A DNA stretch of 64,000 bases, taken from contig CAJQUW010004462.1 of NCBI GenBank assembly GCA_907163375.1, positions 306,001-370,000 on the forward strand, read 5' to 3'. Origin of the DNA: Prostheceraeus crozeri. Lineage: Eukaryota > Platyhelminthes > Polycladida > Euryleptidae. This document shows, piece by piece, positions 1 through 14,059 of this stretch. The notes beneath the pieces are model-generated. The model was not told where the DNA came from and made no database searches. It saw only the letters and a program-made list of their open reading frames with translations. The position numbers and the translations under genes were made by a program. Every line of letters begins with the position of its first letter. Positions within the stretch are counted from its first letter, which is position 1.

Positions 1-479
1 TTTTTAATGTGAGTGTATTTTTGCGCAAAAATGCTTTTGAGCATGAGCATGAGGTTAGCATTTCTTTTTATACCAATTGGACTTGCGATGACCAACATTT
101 CCAGGCTAACAAATGCTATCTAGTCACATCATGCCAATGCAAGTACCATATGCTACTACTGTCGAACATACGAGTGTAAGTGCTATAGATTGTGACTAAA
201 GGTGGAATTCGAATGACACGACTGTAATGATTGAAGAAATCCAGATTTGTTTGCTCCGATTCGCCGTAGTTCCTGAGTTACAAGGCCTCAAAGTTGCCAA
301 CGTCGCTTTGTATTGGACGACAGATCTTCCCTACCAACGGTCCTTACCAAAGACTAAAATGCGTTTACATTTTTTTCTTTTGAAGCTAGCCTCACCAAGC
401 GTTGTTCACTTATTGTTGATGTGCTTTATTTGTCCAGACAATCAATTTAACGTTTGTGATGTTTAGGACATAGATATTG

Positions 480-1026
480 ACGCTCTAAGTTGGCGATTTT
501 CTTTCCAAAAATTGTGAAATGATGGTGATAATGGTATAATCGAGAAATCTAACATTGAAAAGTTGATAAAGAATGACGGTTTAACGCATCTCTGAGAAAA
601 CTTCCTAATGATCTTGAATTACCGTATGCATGTGTGGGTGATGAAGCGTTCAAATTGTCAACCACATGATGAAGCCGTACCCAAGAAAAATTGCCAGAAT
701 TGACACTTCAAAAGTCATTTTTGATCATAATATAGGCCTGCACGTGCAATGAGAGTTTCTGAGAACTCTTTCACCCTTTTGAGTGTTTCGAATATTTCAT
801 GTAGCCACTGCTGTGAATGTCTTAGTCACAGATGCAATGATAGTGACAGCATGTTGTCTTCACAACTTGCTACTTTAAAGTCACTAAGGTAAAATCACCA
901 ACGGAGAACTTGATTTCTTTAAGAGCAAATGGTGGTTTTGGAAATTTTGAGGTCTTTGATATCAGGGAGCGCTTCACTTCTTATTTTGCAACTTCTGAGA
1001 AACTTTCATGGGAACTGAATAATGTG
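480..1026 (+). pseudogene. HARBI1-like (Harbinger/PIF) transposase relic
   Basis: Read across several frameshifts and stops, this stretch gives HARBI1 nuclease blocks in the right order. They are an LPYACVGDEAFKLS segment near 610-660, an MMKPYPRK segment just after it in another frame, RAMRVSENSF near 740, TACCLHNLL near 845, and a C-terminal RERFTSYF block near 965. These correspond to the DEAF, MKPYP, R(A)RR.xEN and LHN motifs of the PIF/Harbinger DDE transposase family. The N-terminal part is not recognisable and no intact frame remains, so this is an old dead copy. I found no matching MYB-like partner gene and no clear inverted repeats. Confidence 0.7.
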
Positions 1027-1029
1027 ATG

Positions 1030-3040
1030 AGAGCTGATTTGGATGCTGATTCATGAGATCCAATTGAAAGATTATGCTATTTTCAGTTTTATTATAATTC
1101 CTGCATCTAAAAGATGAATTTGATGACTGACTTCTCATGTTCTTTAATGTACGTGAACATTAAACGCTATGAGCGTTGGGCACATGGATTTAGCTTCAAA
1201 GATAGACATATCAGCAGGCTTACAACTTATATCAGAATATTAGCTAGAATTGGAGAATATGCTCAAAATTGGTATTACGGAGCAAAAACAACAGATTTCG
1301 ACATGATGCTTTCATTACATCAGAAATATTTCTCCATCCATTATCATGCATGTCGATATCCTTGTGCTGCAATGTTTTGCATCATAAATGCCAGGATTTG
1401 ATGTACTAACTACTAATTCAAACAGCTTCGTGTCATCCATTGTCTTTCTTTTCTTGTTGCTGTGGTGAGTCATTAAGCAGTTGCGAGTCGCGACGACTAT
1501 CACCAACTGACTGCCTCCGAAGCGACTGGAGTCGCGTGCTTAGAGCCGCGTTGCTACAGACACGTCGACTGTACGACTAGAGATGCGTGATTCGAAGTGG
1601 GGTCATTCGATACAATGGAAAGCAGTGGAAGTTGAGAGCCGCGCGTCTCGAGTCGTACGCCTGGAGTCGCCTCATCGCGTCATACGAATTCGACCTTGGA
1701 ATAATTTTTGAAATCTTGCTGCCACATTAGACCAGTAACAACAACGGTTCAACATATCAACTTGTTACCCTAGATTCTGGCTTTGAAAGATCTGCGACAA
1801 GAACAACTTTCGCTGCATGAAACCGTCAAACTCATTGATGGCACCATGATGGAACTCAAAACTCATTAACCCGAATGCTTCACAGAAGTTGACTTGTGTT
1901 TCTAACATAAAAAATGACAGAGGAAGATGCTACGAGGAAGTTCTGGTTGGTCGCCAAGTATCTCATTGCGAATCCCCATCTGATGACTGTCCCATTCTTA
2001 AGTGCGGTGCTAAAGATTTCAGTTGCCAAGACAGCGCCTTGATCGTGATAGTATCGCGTCAAGTTTAATGATCGGTCAGTGTGGATGCGGCATCAAATCA
2101 CTGAAAATCGAACTGCTCTCAAGAAGAACATTTGAAGCAAGCAACTCTCATTCAGTTTAATTAGCGCACCTCACTTAGCAACTTATATTCTTATCGCCTG
2201 CAATGGTGTACTATACTTAATTACATGTATATTCCATTTAATCTGCAATATACTTTTACATAACACCCATTAAGAGTTTTCATTTCAAAAAATTAATCCT
2301 TTTAACAGTCCTATTAGCAGACATCAAATTTGAATTTAGCTACTGTAGCGTTTGCCAATTGCACAGCCTGAGTCAATTTGTATGATTGATTTAAATGTAC
2401 TCGTAGTAAAGGAAGAGCTTATTTTTTTAAATTCATGCGCGTGTAATGTGGGTCATGGTCATATGGAATTTCTAAAGATCTCTTGAACCAGTTTTCAGGC
2501 ATCTGAGTTTTCGACCGTGATGGTTATACACGTGTGCGTATTTTGAAACTTCCATTGCTCAGCAAATGCTCATGTGTTAGGAAATACAAGTCTGATGACT
2601 CCTTCAGTTTTTGCGCAATATCAGTAGGGTATATGTCACTACCAAAGGTCACATTTATCGTGTAAGTTAGTTGTGAATCAATCGATATTTCTGATATTTT
2701 GAGCTTCAAATGAATGTTTTTCGGATCAGAATATCTTTTGGACGCTCATTAAAAAATGTTTTCCGAATACCGCGGGTGCGTTCAAGAAATATTATCCCAA
2801 GGACGAGAAGTTTCCGCGGGACTCACAATATCATCTCGTATTTTTCAAAATTTCTATCATTCGACGTAAATATTTCTCTGGAACACCTGTGTCCTCTACA
2901 CATTATAGTAGGACCCTGCAAATCGGCAAATTTAAAGTCGAATTGAATCGAGTGAAATCTCGAAACTTCGTTGGTCCCTACAATATGCATATTTTGTTTA
3001 CTGTACTAAGTAATTCAAAGATTTCTTTTCTCTTCTTCAG
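1030..3040. other. No supported gene
   Basis: Only short chance ORFs with poor composition are present. A GC-richer stretch with repeated gagtcgc/gcgact words lies near 1,480-1,690. I see no convincing exon, RNA gene or transposon end. Confidence 0.5.
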
Positions 3041-3228
3041 GATGAATGAATGGACCCGTGTGACATCTACGCTGAAAGATACCGTCAGTGCGTTCTTGAT
3101 GTTGCGAATAAGTACATCACCCATTTAGAGAGAGATGAATTGCTGAATATGAAACAGCAGTTTAAAATATGGAAAAAAGAGCCAGATAAATTGAATGTCA
3201 ACAATTTGTACACCCTGAGTGGATGGAG
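3041..3228 (+). CDS. Candidate first coding exon of an unidentified host gene
   Basis: A pyrimidine-rich acceptor (tttcttttctcttcttcag) ends at about 3,040. An ATG at 3,050 opens a frame of about 59 codons that runs into a consensus donor, ggatggag|gtaagc, near 3,229. The encoded segment (MDPCDIYAERYRQC..., with charged helices and a C-terminal LYTLSGWR) looks like ordinary protein rather than random translation. A stop lies directly upstream of the ATG in the same frame, so this would be the initiating exon. I could not find the next exon or recognise a family. It may be chance. Confidence 0.3.
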
Positions 3229-5397
3229 GTAAGCCACTACTTATAATGCTGTCACAGGCCTCACAGACCTGTTTTTTTGTTATTTCCATTTTTTAAGGAT
3301 TTTCTCCTATTTCTTCGGTTAATATCTATTTTCGGGATTTCTCCTACTTTTTTTAGAAATCTCTCAGATCGATGAAAACCGCTGACGAAGCCCTTGAAGT
3401 GGGCGAATATATTGATGTTTTCAAATATCGACAAATTTTTAATGATGCTAATTTGGGACTTAATTGGGCAGAGTTACATACATTCGTCGATCATCCAATG
3501 GTCGACGCTTTCCTTTGGCTGATCACTTTTTTCGAAATCTTTTGAATTTTACTGAGCGGTGCAGAGTGAGAGATAAATGTTAAAGTTGTTAAGCGGCGTT
3601 TTCTTTTTCACGATCCCAAGTCTTATGAGGAATGAATTTCACTTATTTATCTGCGCAGAGCAATAGACTTGCCTTGATCATGAAATGGTCGACCTTTTCT
3701 ACGGTCCTACTTTTTGGCAATAGCTTTCAGTTTACGCTATCTGAGCAGAGTGAGAGACTTGCTTTGATAGAACACTAAAAAGCCTGCGTTTTCTCTAGCT
3801 CCATATTTTTTGAGAATTTTTCCAATGCATTATTTCTACAGGAATTTCTATATTCTATTTACCGAAGACTGACCGAGGCATCAGCTCAGAAGGAACGTAG
3901 AATCATTCGCACGTGACACTCAAATAGGTGGTGCCGACTGACCGATAAGCAATATTCTGTGGTAAGAAGTCTACTAGAAGTTTAGACCATCTTTTCATTG
4001 CAATCATGGGATATTTTATGGTTTAATGGAATCAATGACCGCTCCACCGTGTCGACTTTCGACCCGACTAGTGCTTACCGTGCAGGCAATGAAGCTGATA
4101 TTTCGCTGCCGTAATATACCGTCTCTTTTCTAAGCTGTGGACCAAAATTTCGGATTCCACATCTGCTTAATGATAAATTTCAGAGGAAAAGCAGATTGTC
4201 GATATACTGAGCAAACTTATCTCGATCGTTCAGTACCCGGCATTTTCATTTTCCCCTCTTCCACGTATTTTTTGAATTTTTTTCAATTAATTCTATTTTG
4301 ATTCTGGGCAGTCTGAGAGACCTATCTCTGACTATTGGTAGATCCTCACATTTTCTTTTTCCCGCTCCTATTTTTGGGGATTTTCTTCTATCTGATCTAC
4401 CGAGGATTGAGTTCCGCCTTGTGCTCTCGCTTTACAATGCCTCCCCGGTTCTGCATCTTCATATCCGTCAATGGAACTCTACCTCGAGCCTTTAATGACG
4501 AAGAGCGATATACAGGTTAGTTTCATTCTAGAGCACAATAATGGTCCAGTGAGTCTGCTCTGCATACACGCCATAATTTCCTATCTTAAATATGGTTTCC
4601 TAAATGTCTTAGGAAAATTTGTTTAACACAGACTGCAAATGGACATGGATGCCTCAAGAAATCAAACAAGTGTGAATGAAACAGAATGGTATTTTAATTT
4701 TCCTCAGCTATAAGACATGCGCTATTTTTTAGGCTTTTTTTGATGACGTTTATGGCATCTAAATTTACCAATTTGAGCCTATGTTAGCCCAGTTTGGTCG
4801 CAGAGACTCATCTCTTTACTATAAATGCTGCTTGAGTATTGTTTCCATCTTCTATGTAGAATTCGAAATTCGATTGCGATTAATCAAATCTCAGATCTCC
4901 TAAAGAAACTCATGACACAGCTTCTTTAGAAAATTATTGAAATCCTAATAATATTTGATTCATATTTCAATTGACTAAGAGAAAACAACAGTGCTTCAAG
5001 AAAATAGTCAATTAAAAATCAGTTAGAAAAGCAACTTCATTGCCGTCTTTTTTGGCTCATTTGATACCACGAAGTTAATACTCCTCTTTTTGCTTGCTTA
5101 CTTACTTGCTGTGAGGCCAGCTATCTTTATGGTCCAAAGACCACAAATCCCGAAAGGCTGAGTGTCACGACTTCACCAATTAGCCACTTACATATCGCTT
5201 TATGTTAATCAAATGATCCATGATCATTCTTATGGTCATGTCATTTGTCATGACAAAATTATCGAAAAAAAGAAGTAGATAGGCTGAAGAAGTATGAACA
5301 ACAGTAGCGCTTGCACATGATTATATTAATGAACTTCCTTTCAGTGAACAGTTGCTGCTGTGGGTAGGTATATGATGAGGATAAACTTAGATTATGT

Positions 5398-5399
<2 letters not shown>
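3229..5399. other. No supported gene
   Basis: AT-rich sequence with several gt/ag-like signals but no frame that continues the exon at 3,041-3,228 convincingly. Probably intron or intergenic DNA. Confidence 0.4.

Positions 5400-5400
<1 letters not shown>

Positions 5401-5440
<40 letters not shown>
5401..5440. repeat. (TA)n microsatellite
   Basis: Uninterrupted ta dinucleotides over about 40 bp. Shorter TA tracts follow at 5,650 and 5,845-5,862. Confidence 0.9.
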
Positions 5441-5443
<3 letters not shown>

Positions 5444-5862
5444 ATATATTATTATTTATTTAATAATTAACTTATATATTATTCTGTCTTGTTGGCTGTA
5501 CTGCACGCACGTGGAATTGAGAAAGATTAACAATCGAAACCGGTCTTCCACAATCTATCGTTCTTACTGTCTCCTGTAGATATTAGTGGTCGTCAGGTCG
5601 GTGTGGAGATCTTTTTTAAATAGATAGCAATATCTATTTATATACATTTATATATATATATATGTATATTTATACGAGTATATATGTATAAAAATGAAAG
5701 GCGATGAAACCAAAAACACGTCTTTGCGTAACCGGTTTCTGTGGTTTATTGGTTACCACTTCATCAGACGCAAATATTTATATATATATGATTTATATAA
5801 TATATAATTAATTTTATATACAAAATTTTATATACATATCAATATATATATATATATATATA

Positions 5863-6118
5863 CTTATCTCCTGTCTCAGCTCCACTCACATGTCCTGTCT
5901 CTGCACCACATCCCCTGTCTCTGCTCCAATTTTCAAGAAATTCATATATCTAAGTCCTGTCTCTGCACCATTCACCCCTGTCTCTGCTCCACAACATACT
6001 GTCTGTGCTCCAAAACCCCATGTCTCTGCACCATATATCATGTCTCTGCACCACCAAAACGGATTCTTTTTGAAACAACGCCTGTCTCTGCACCTTTTTG
6101 TCCTGTCTCTGCACCACA
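5863..6118. repeat. Degenerate minisatellite of tgtctctgc(a/t)cca units
   Basis: The core cctgtctctgcaccac, or ctccac in some copies, recurs about ten times over 250 bp with irregular spacers. Both strands show spurious ORFs made of the same repeated peptide. The first unit plus its flanking tatata-cttatctcctgtctcagctccac reappears in reverse complement at 12,319-12,345 beside another TA tract, so the array belongs to a dispersed repeat family. Confidence 0.8.
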
Positions 6119-6129
6119 TGTAAACGAAT

Positions 6130-9100
6130 TCTGTTCAGACTCACGCAACTACTTAGCATTCCGATAACGTTACCTACAGGAAAGCATTTACCATGGCAAT
6201 ATTATCAAATTAAATCAAATCTTCTTTTTTTAAGTAACTATAAAATGAGCGATGGAATGATAACTATCTACAAACTAAAGAAAACAAGTTTGCTGTAAGG
6301 CCGAATCAAAGAAGATCTGCATGGAACTTTTGCATTTTGATGCTTGACACTTTTTCTATCATTCCAACCACAATAGCACAATATTATAATTTTAATTATG
6401 TGATGCTTTGCCTTCGATTTCAATGTTGTTGCACATAAATACCTCTAAACTGACATCATTTCGAATGAGATATGATATGGGAATTGTTAAAAATGTACGT
6501 TTAAATACTATCTTCTGAAAGTTTGTCTTCACTAAGAAAATAGGTCGGCTGATTTATAAAAGTATGAATTGGGAATCTACATTTTATGTTGAGTTTACCA
6601 AATAACAAAGTTAATCTTTAAATATCGTCCATTCGGCAGATAGCCGCGTTGAAACATTTTCTCCGCTTTCGAGGAGGAGTATTCACTGCGAAGTTATAAG
6701 CAGATGCCTGATGCAAACCGTCGGTAGCACCTGTTCCGGCACCACCTCTTGTGGTAGCATCTCCCGTTGTATTTTACAGCAAAAATACCACCATTTATTA
6801 CAGACAATGCCTCCGTGGATATTAAACCCCTCTTTGCTGTTCCTATACGTACAGATGCAGTGTAGCAGGGATCACGTAGTCAATGTTTGTATGCTTACTC
6901 CCGAAGCACTGGAGTGGAGCTTTACACTCCGATACAAATACACTGATTGCCGATGAATGGTGAATTTGAAACCTTTTTGGAATTGTAAATCCGCTGATTA
7001 ACTTGCAATTAAAAAACATCCCTCTAAGTTGAGTAAAACACATTCGAATTTTAGATAAGGGCCATAGTTGCATTATTTATTCGGTCTTTTTGTAAACTAA
7101 AAATTAAAAACTTTCTTTAGCAATTCAGCTCTAACTTAACTATCACACTCATTACATTTATTTCATGAAACATGACTGATTCACAGGCTTCCCATTGGGA
7201 TTGGGCCACCAAAAATTAAATAAGGTAGCACTACCAGGTCTTGTCCACGAAAGAAATGACATACAAAAATTAAGAAAAATGAGCATATGTTTCATACTAG
7301 GCCATTATGGAAGGAATTTATTCTTTATTACTGAAAGTTGCTTCAATTGATAATTAATAGGTATGTTTTGGAAGCACAATGCTAAAATAATGCAATGACA
7401 TCTATAGAACACTATAGGCCTAATTTTTTCTTCAGGTCTACACCTTATTAGGAATAAGCCTAAATGAATTTGTGGTTTTGTTTTCCTCTTTTATTCCATC
7501 CTCGAAATCAAGTTTACATTCATTTGAAACTTGTGATTCAGATTATCGCACATCGTTATTTCTTTCTGATCTATTGACGTGAATGCATGCAATTGTGAAA
7601 TTACCTGGACAATGAAAAAAATTCAGCAAAATTTGCAAAAGGAATGATAATTTAAAAATATGGAGGAAATAAAGGATAAGGTGGAAAAATGAGAAATGGA
7701 GAATGATTTTCGGAAAAGCGGAGAATAATGAAAATAAAGAAACTCTTGGAATCACGTTCGGATTTAGAAATAGGCATGGAAGCCTGAGATTGAATCGAAA
7801 ATTCTTGGAAATTTTTCTTAGAGAAAGATTAAGTGGGAGTGAACGTAAACCTAATTTTAATTGAAGTCGTCAGTAGAGCTGTGAAATTTGATTTTGCGTA
7901 TCAGAATTGTTTTGTCAAAAACGTCGCCGTCCGGACCTTTACTCTCTTGGACAAGCCCAGCAGAGACCGTACCCCACATTATTCTGAAGAAACTAAGCAA
8001 CTAACAAAATTCCTCAACTGAAAGAAGCAGCAAACAGAATTCTATCAATCCCTGGATCCAGCGCGGATTTAGACAATATTTAGTGAAACTGGAATAACAA
8101 TTTTCCCTTAGCGTCGACGCATATATGCCCAGACCTAGTATGAGCCCTGGTGTACCTCCAATATCAGGAACGAGTACAACATCCGTTGAAATCTCTGTTG
8201 ATTTCGGGAAATGCAGACCGTACAATATCTGGGGATGCAGTGAAAAAGTTCTCGATTACGAGAACGAGTAGGCCAACTATGCATATGTACAGGTACCTAC
8301 TTCGAGCAAGTTCTGTAGAGATTTTTGTAATCAATCATTTGTTTTAAAGGATTTATTGATTGATTCATGCTACCAATGTCATCCTCACTAAATAAAGAAT
8401 TTATTATCATTAAGGATGCTTTAAGGTTTTTTTATACAGACCGTTTCCTAAATCGTTGCACAGCCCAAAAATTCCTGCGTGTTTTGTATAGACTATTCTC
8501 ATCAAATTTAATCGCAAACTGATAACTAATTTCTAAATTGATTTACTTGGTCAGCCGAGACACTTGGTTTAGAAAACAGTGTGGTTTGCTTAAATAAATG
8601 AAGTAATGAGTGATGGTCTGTTTAGTTATTTTGAGATATCATGTTGTTGACCCTCTTATCACTCAGTCGTGTCATCATTGATGAGCTGCTCCTGTTGATG
8701 AGCAGCATTGATGAGCCGCAGGCGTCAGCATTCCTACGGCGCAAAGAAAATGTTTTTGTTTATTGTCAACTGGTGCAGACGAGACAAGTCCTCCTCTGAT
8801 CTGATATTAAAAATCTTCTGATCTCAAGTGTGGGAAATGATGACTCAACCAATGACTGAGTATGGCAATGTTACAAATTTGAAGCCTGCCATTGAAAAGA
8901 TGGGTACATATTCTCGGAGCTGATTAGACAAGCATCCTTTTAAATCCAAACTAGAAAAACTCCAGCATTAATGCAACAAAATATATTTTTAATAGTTGTC
9001 TGTTGTTGACCGCAGAAAACATTGCTTCATCCAACAAATAGCGCAAAATCAGGTAAAAGTATAAGCTGAATGAAATTGTGCCAAATGTTGTCGAAATTCG

Positions 9101-11760
9101 AAAAAATGAGAGCTGATCGAAGGCGAGATTCAGTGGTGATAATCTTAATTTTCTATAGTGTGAAACTTCGTCTGTAGGCATCGGTGAAGATAAAACTCGT
9201 GCAATCATACACATGTCAACAGAGTCACGAGTGGTGTTTCCATTACTTTCGAGTAGGCCAAATTTGAGATAGTGCTAACATTCGTGTACTTTGAGAGAAC
9301 GAACAGGTAACCTATAAGTTTGGTAACATATGAAAGAACTGGAGTACAACTAGGAAACGCTTCTCTAGTTACAGAACAAATTCTACAAACGCCTGCTGAT
9401 GATATACGTCCACTTGCTTGAGCTTTTCATAAATCGAAATGCGATGATACAGCAGCTGAGAAGATTATCATTACAATGTAATCTGGGAGTATAACATGCA
9501 GATCTATCATCAAATGAGCAATTTTAGAAGGCTCATCGTATTCCTTTCAAGCACATTCCCTTTAAACGCATGCAATTTCGTCTACTTTCCGTTATCACCC
9601 AAAGTTACATTTACTCGTTATTATATTTTACTAGACACGTGGCATGCAGCAATGCCAATTACATGCAACAGCAGACAAACTATACTCACACGAAGTGAAC
9701 AGTGAATTTGACGAAAAATACTACAGCGAATTATGAAATAACTTCAGAAACACAATTCTTCGAAGTATGGGTTGAAAAAGTCAACTGTTTTCAATTCAAC
9801 TGCTTTCATGAGAGTTCTTAGGAAATATGTTCTCTCTTAGGAATTATCTAACGACAAGGTTTCACAGTCGCAAGCAATTTTGCGTGTCTGGTCCGTTTAA
9901 TGGGTAGCCAAAAGTGAATAGCAGAAAGAAGATGAGTCAACAATACCATGAAGGTCCAACATTGTACGAGCGTATGTATCAAATATTGTTTTACATACAA
10001 ATCTCAAAACAGAAAACATCTTATCTATTTGCATCTACAAAATAAAATAAAGTACAAAAGCTGCGATGCATGGCTTGTGAGGACGTGTCCAGAAAACTTT
10101 CGTTGGTTAGGCAAATAAACACCGCACAAGTGTAAACGTGCGATTCAACAATTGAATATGCATATATAATTGATGTGTATATTGATATTCCTATATCTCT
10201 TATTCCATATGATGGGCTGCGACACATATCCTTAGTTAAATTTAGAACAAAACTAAAGGAACTTCTCAATTCTCTGAAATGTAGGTCTAGAAGTAGGAAT
10301 GTAGGTATACACCGAGGCCTGCATGTAGGCTGGGTTATAGGCCCATGTTTTTAGACAACCAATACAATCACTGTAGAAGTATCATTGACAACATTTTTGA
10401 TGCTAGGATTCTTGCCTGGATTCGGTTGGGTTAAGATCTCAGCGCAAATTCCTCTTGGGATTGTGCTGGACTACCATGTCCACCGACAACCATGCTGATT
10501 CAGCCTCTCGCTCAAATATTTGTGAAAGAATATAATGGAACACTTCATGGGAATTCATGTTTGGACCCTTTCATTGCCCTCACAACCAGAGACTCTGACC
10601 ATTTCACCTCCAACTTTGCCAGACTGTTCACCATTATCTCATGAAGTGGTTGTGACTGGTTGTATTTTAGTGTCTTCTAATTCTATTCTTTCATTTAACA
10701 CTGCAGCAGTAAATAGGTCGACTACATGACAGAATGAGTTGAATTTTATACTGCCATTGGAAAAGGCATCCAAAACTTGACGTGATGACATGTTCTGAAC
10801 GTAAAAGGAAATACTGAGTTATGACTTTTTGCATATTTTCCTAATTGCGTACAATTGGATTTGACTCACCAGTCACGCTGCATTTCAATATTATTTTAGA
10901 TAAAGCATGAGTTCTTTGTCAACTTGACACAGCAACTATTGACATTGATAGATTAGAGAATGAGCAACAGCAAGGGAAAGATATCATATAAGAGATCTGT
11001 CACTTTAGCGGATGGAAATAAAATATTTGCGAAAATTTAAATGAGTAAAACGGCTTTGTAATAAATATGTATAGAATTTAAACAAACACAGTGTAAATCT
11101 GACATCACTTCCAAAGTGCGCTTTTTTCGTTGGAAAGGAAGTGAAACAGCAAGCTACTTTCCTACATGTGCACATTTACTCCCAAATCAATGTAGTTTAT
11201 CTTCACATTGCCTTTGGGCTCCATGTTCTGATGTTCTCGATTTTATTGTCCAACACACACTAAACTCGGATCTTTTGTTAATCTTTTTGTTTGTCAAATT
11301 AAGAGCAAAATAATTGACATGATGCCTTAAAAATATAATTGTGGCAATCCATGGATCAAGCTGATGGGGAAACAAACTTTTCAGAAATAAATTTTTACCA
11401 TTTTGATGCAAAGTGGTGCAGAGACCACGTTAAATATATATAATTTTTTCATAATATTCACTAAATGAGATCAGTCGGTTGATGAGGCCTCTTTTTTGTA
11501 CAAGATTGATTCTGCAGACAATGTTGCAGATGTTTTGACTTATTTGCGGTCAATGCAACCCTTCAGTACATCCGTACTCCCATCTTTTTAAAAAACTGAT
11601 ATATCCCTTCTTTTTAGTGTTTTTTCAATGTACAGCGGAGAATAGTTCACCAGACTAGCTAAAAAATCTGGCTATATCTGCCCAAACTATGCTATTATTG
11701 ATGTGCACTTCCGAACTCAACAACAGAACCATTGTTTTGGAGAAATATGCAAAAAGATTA
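6130..11760. other. No supported gene
   Basis: Long AT-rich intergenic or intronic stretch. Open frames are short, overlap on both strands and show no recognisable domain or clear exon signals. I see nothing I can support here. Confidence 0.5.
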
Positions 11761-12342
11761 CATCTTGATGGTGCAGAGACAGGATTTAAATACAAAATTT
11801 TCGATTTCAAGTCATGATTACGACCATTTATCATGCTCAGATTGCAAAACGAGCTACATATTCGGTTTCTATGCCTAATGATACATAATATAACGTCATA
11901 AACTCAAAAAAAATTTGGACGATCTTGTCGACCCTCATCCATATTTCTCGTTTATTCTAGTATGCCCGACAACCCTATTTTCTTAGTTGAAAATCGGAGA
12001 TATATATAATCTTCGATATATATTATTTTATGAATTTCTTCTGATGACACTTTCGGTGAAAAAATGTTATAGGAACATGAACATTGGTAGAAAATGCGAT
12101 GTTCCACAAAATTTCATCGTCCAATTTTGCCAAATAAAGTGGCAATCCGCGATTTTTGCCTGTAGGAAAAATGTCAAATTTTTAGAACAAGTGATGCTTC
12201 ATGAGCTCCAATCATCATCCCAATGTATTTTAGTGCATTTCCAAGGTTGACCCGAAGTTTTGGCACCTCTCGAGTTGATCTTCATACTCAACTCCGCATT
12301 TGAAAAATTCGACTTTTTTAGTGGAGCTGAGACAGGAGATAA

Positions 12343-12343
<1 letters not shown>

Positions 12344-12408
<65 letters not shown>
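12344..12408. repeat. (TA)n microsatellite
   Basis: About 65 bp of ta/at dinucleotides. The tyrosine-isoleucine ORFs in this interval are products of the repeat and not genes. Confidence 0.9.
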
Positions 12409-12415
<7 letters not shown>

Positions 12416-12416
12416 A

Positions 12417-13018
12417 AAAATAATAGAATCCAAAATGGAAAAAATAGAAAATTCCAAAAAAGGTTCCAAGGAAAACTGAGAAATCTTATTCCCTGACGCG
12501 TTTCTGCTCACTCTTAGAGCTTTTATATCGTTGCGGCCATGAATTTTACTTCATGCTCACTAGCACAAGATGCTATGTGCTTGCTTACGTTTATGGATGG
12601 CATAATGCGGATGTAATATACGACATATATTACATATACATATCCGCATTATATATTACATCCGCATTATGCCATCCTAAACGTAAGCAAGCACATAGCA
12701 TCTTGTGCTAGTGAGCATGAGGTAAAATTTATGGCCGCACCGATATATCAATTGCCTCCTCAATGCAGTAAATACCACAGAGAAAAAAGAAGAGTTTTTC
12801 ATTTCTATGCTTGCACCCAACCTCCGCTGAATAAGAATGAACATTAAAATATCCATGCATATTTTGTATTATGTTGTTTAATGTAAATATAATTTCATTC
12901 CCTTTGACAAGCTCTAAGAGTGAGCAGAAACGCGTCAGGGAATAAGATTTATCAGTTTTCCTTGGAACCTTTTTTGGAATTTATTATTTTTTCCATTTCG
13001 GATTCTATTATTTTATAT
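12417..13018. mobile_element. Foldback/MITE-like element, about 0.6 kb
   Basis: The outer arm at 12,417-12,525 (taatagaatcc... to gcgtttctgctcactcttagagct) is repeated inverted at about 12,905-13,018. A second, inner palindrome spans 12,534-12,738 (cggccatgaatttt... and its complement). There is no coding capacity. The TA-rich flanks on both sides suggest insertion into a TA microsatellite, so the target duplication cannot be read. Confidence 0.65.
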
Positions 13019-13039
13019 ATATATATATATATATCACAC

Positions 13040-13824
13040 AGATTAAGTCCAAATGGACGCCAACAACCTCTCTTCCCGACCGCAGCTCGTATGTCCGGGG
13101 TTCGAACACATGTCAGCAAGAAGAAACCTTTGCAAGTGCTTTTGCTATACTGTCGGAACGTTGGTACAAGAAATGTTGACTTAAGTCCATGTCATGCATT
13201 GTTTTCCACAGCAGATGCATGATACAATGTTATTGTGGACGAGACAGTCTATTACTGTCAAGCCACTGTCTACTTAGTAATAGGGAGTGTTTCAGTTGAT
13301 CTCATCACTGTTTCATGGCTATGCAGTAGTGACCTGCGGTTGCGGATAGAGCCTCACGGCCACAGGTAGATGGAAACTTCGGCACGGGTACGGACGGGTA
13401 AGGATATTTTCGAGCATGCATGAGACGGACTACTACGAGTAGAATAAGAGTGAAAATCAAAAGTCAATTGCAGTCCAATCACTGGACCCCTTTCTGTTGT
13501 GGTCTGTTGAGTCAGATGATCCATTCAGGACAATAGACAACTTCATGTATATTTTTGATGAAAGAATGTCATAATGATGTTATGTATTGCGTATGAGGTC
13601 AAATTACCACAGCTAAATAAGAAAAATTGTGAGGTTCTGAAATTAGTTCAAGGCCCATTCACTTTCACTATCTACATAATTTTAGATTGAATAACATACT
13701 TCCTTGATAGTAACCAAATTAATTGTGAGCAGTGCTGCTACATGCATCTACATGGAAATGTACATGTACCACTTCTATGTATAAAACAGCAACCGTTATG
13801 TACTCTTCAAAATACAGAATAACC
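13040..13824. other. No supported gene
   Basis: One stretch near 13,100 contains ggttcgaac, which resembles a polymerase III B box, but no convincing A box or tRNA fold goes with it. Nothing else is supported. Confidence 0.4.
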
Positions 13825-14059
13825 AGTGCTCCGACAGCGACGTGAATTTCGCGTTGAACGCGAAATTTTAAAAACTCGACGCGAAACGCGAAATTGGCCC
13901 TTGCGACGCGAAATTGAGACTGTTTGAGACGCAACTTTAAAGATTTTTTACAGAATTTTCACCTCTAGGACAGCTATGAGCCATGAAGGAAGCTAGGGGT
14001 TACTCAATGAAAAAGTGACATTGTATTATTTTGAATAAATAGAAGGAAAAAAACATCTT

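Noticed and set aside
12230-12511. Tyr/Ile repeat ORFs on both strands
   Set aside because: They are translations of the (TA)n microsatellite.
13084-13125. Possible tRNA-derived SINE with a ggttcgaac B box
   Set aside because: No A box at the right spacing and no cloverleaf. A single 9-bp match is expected by chance.
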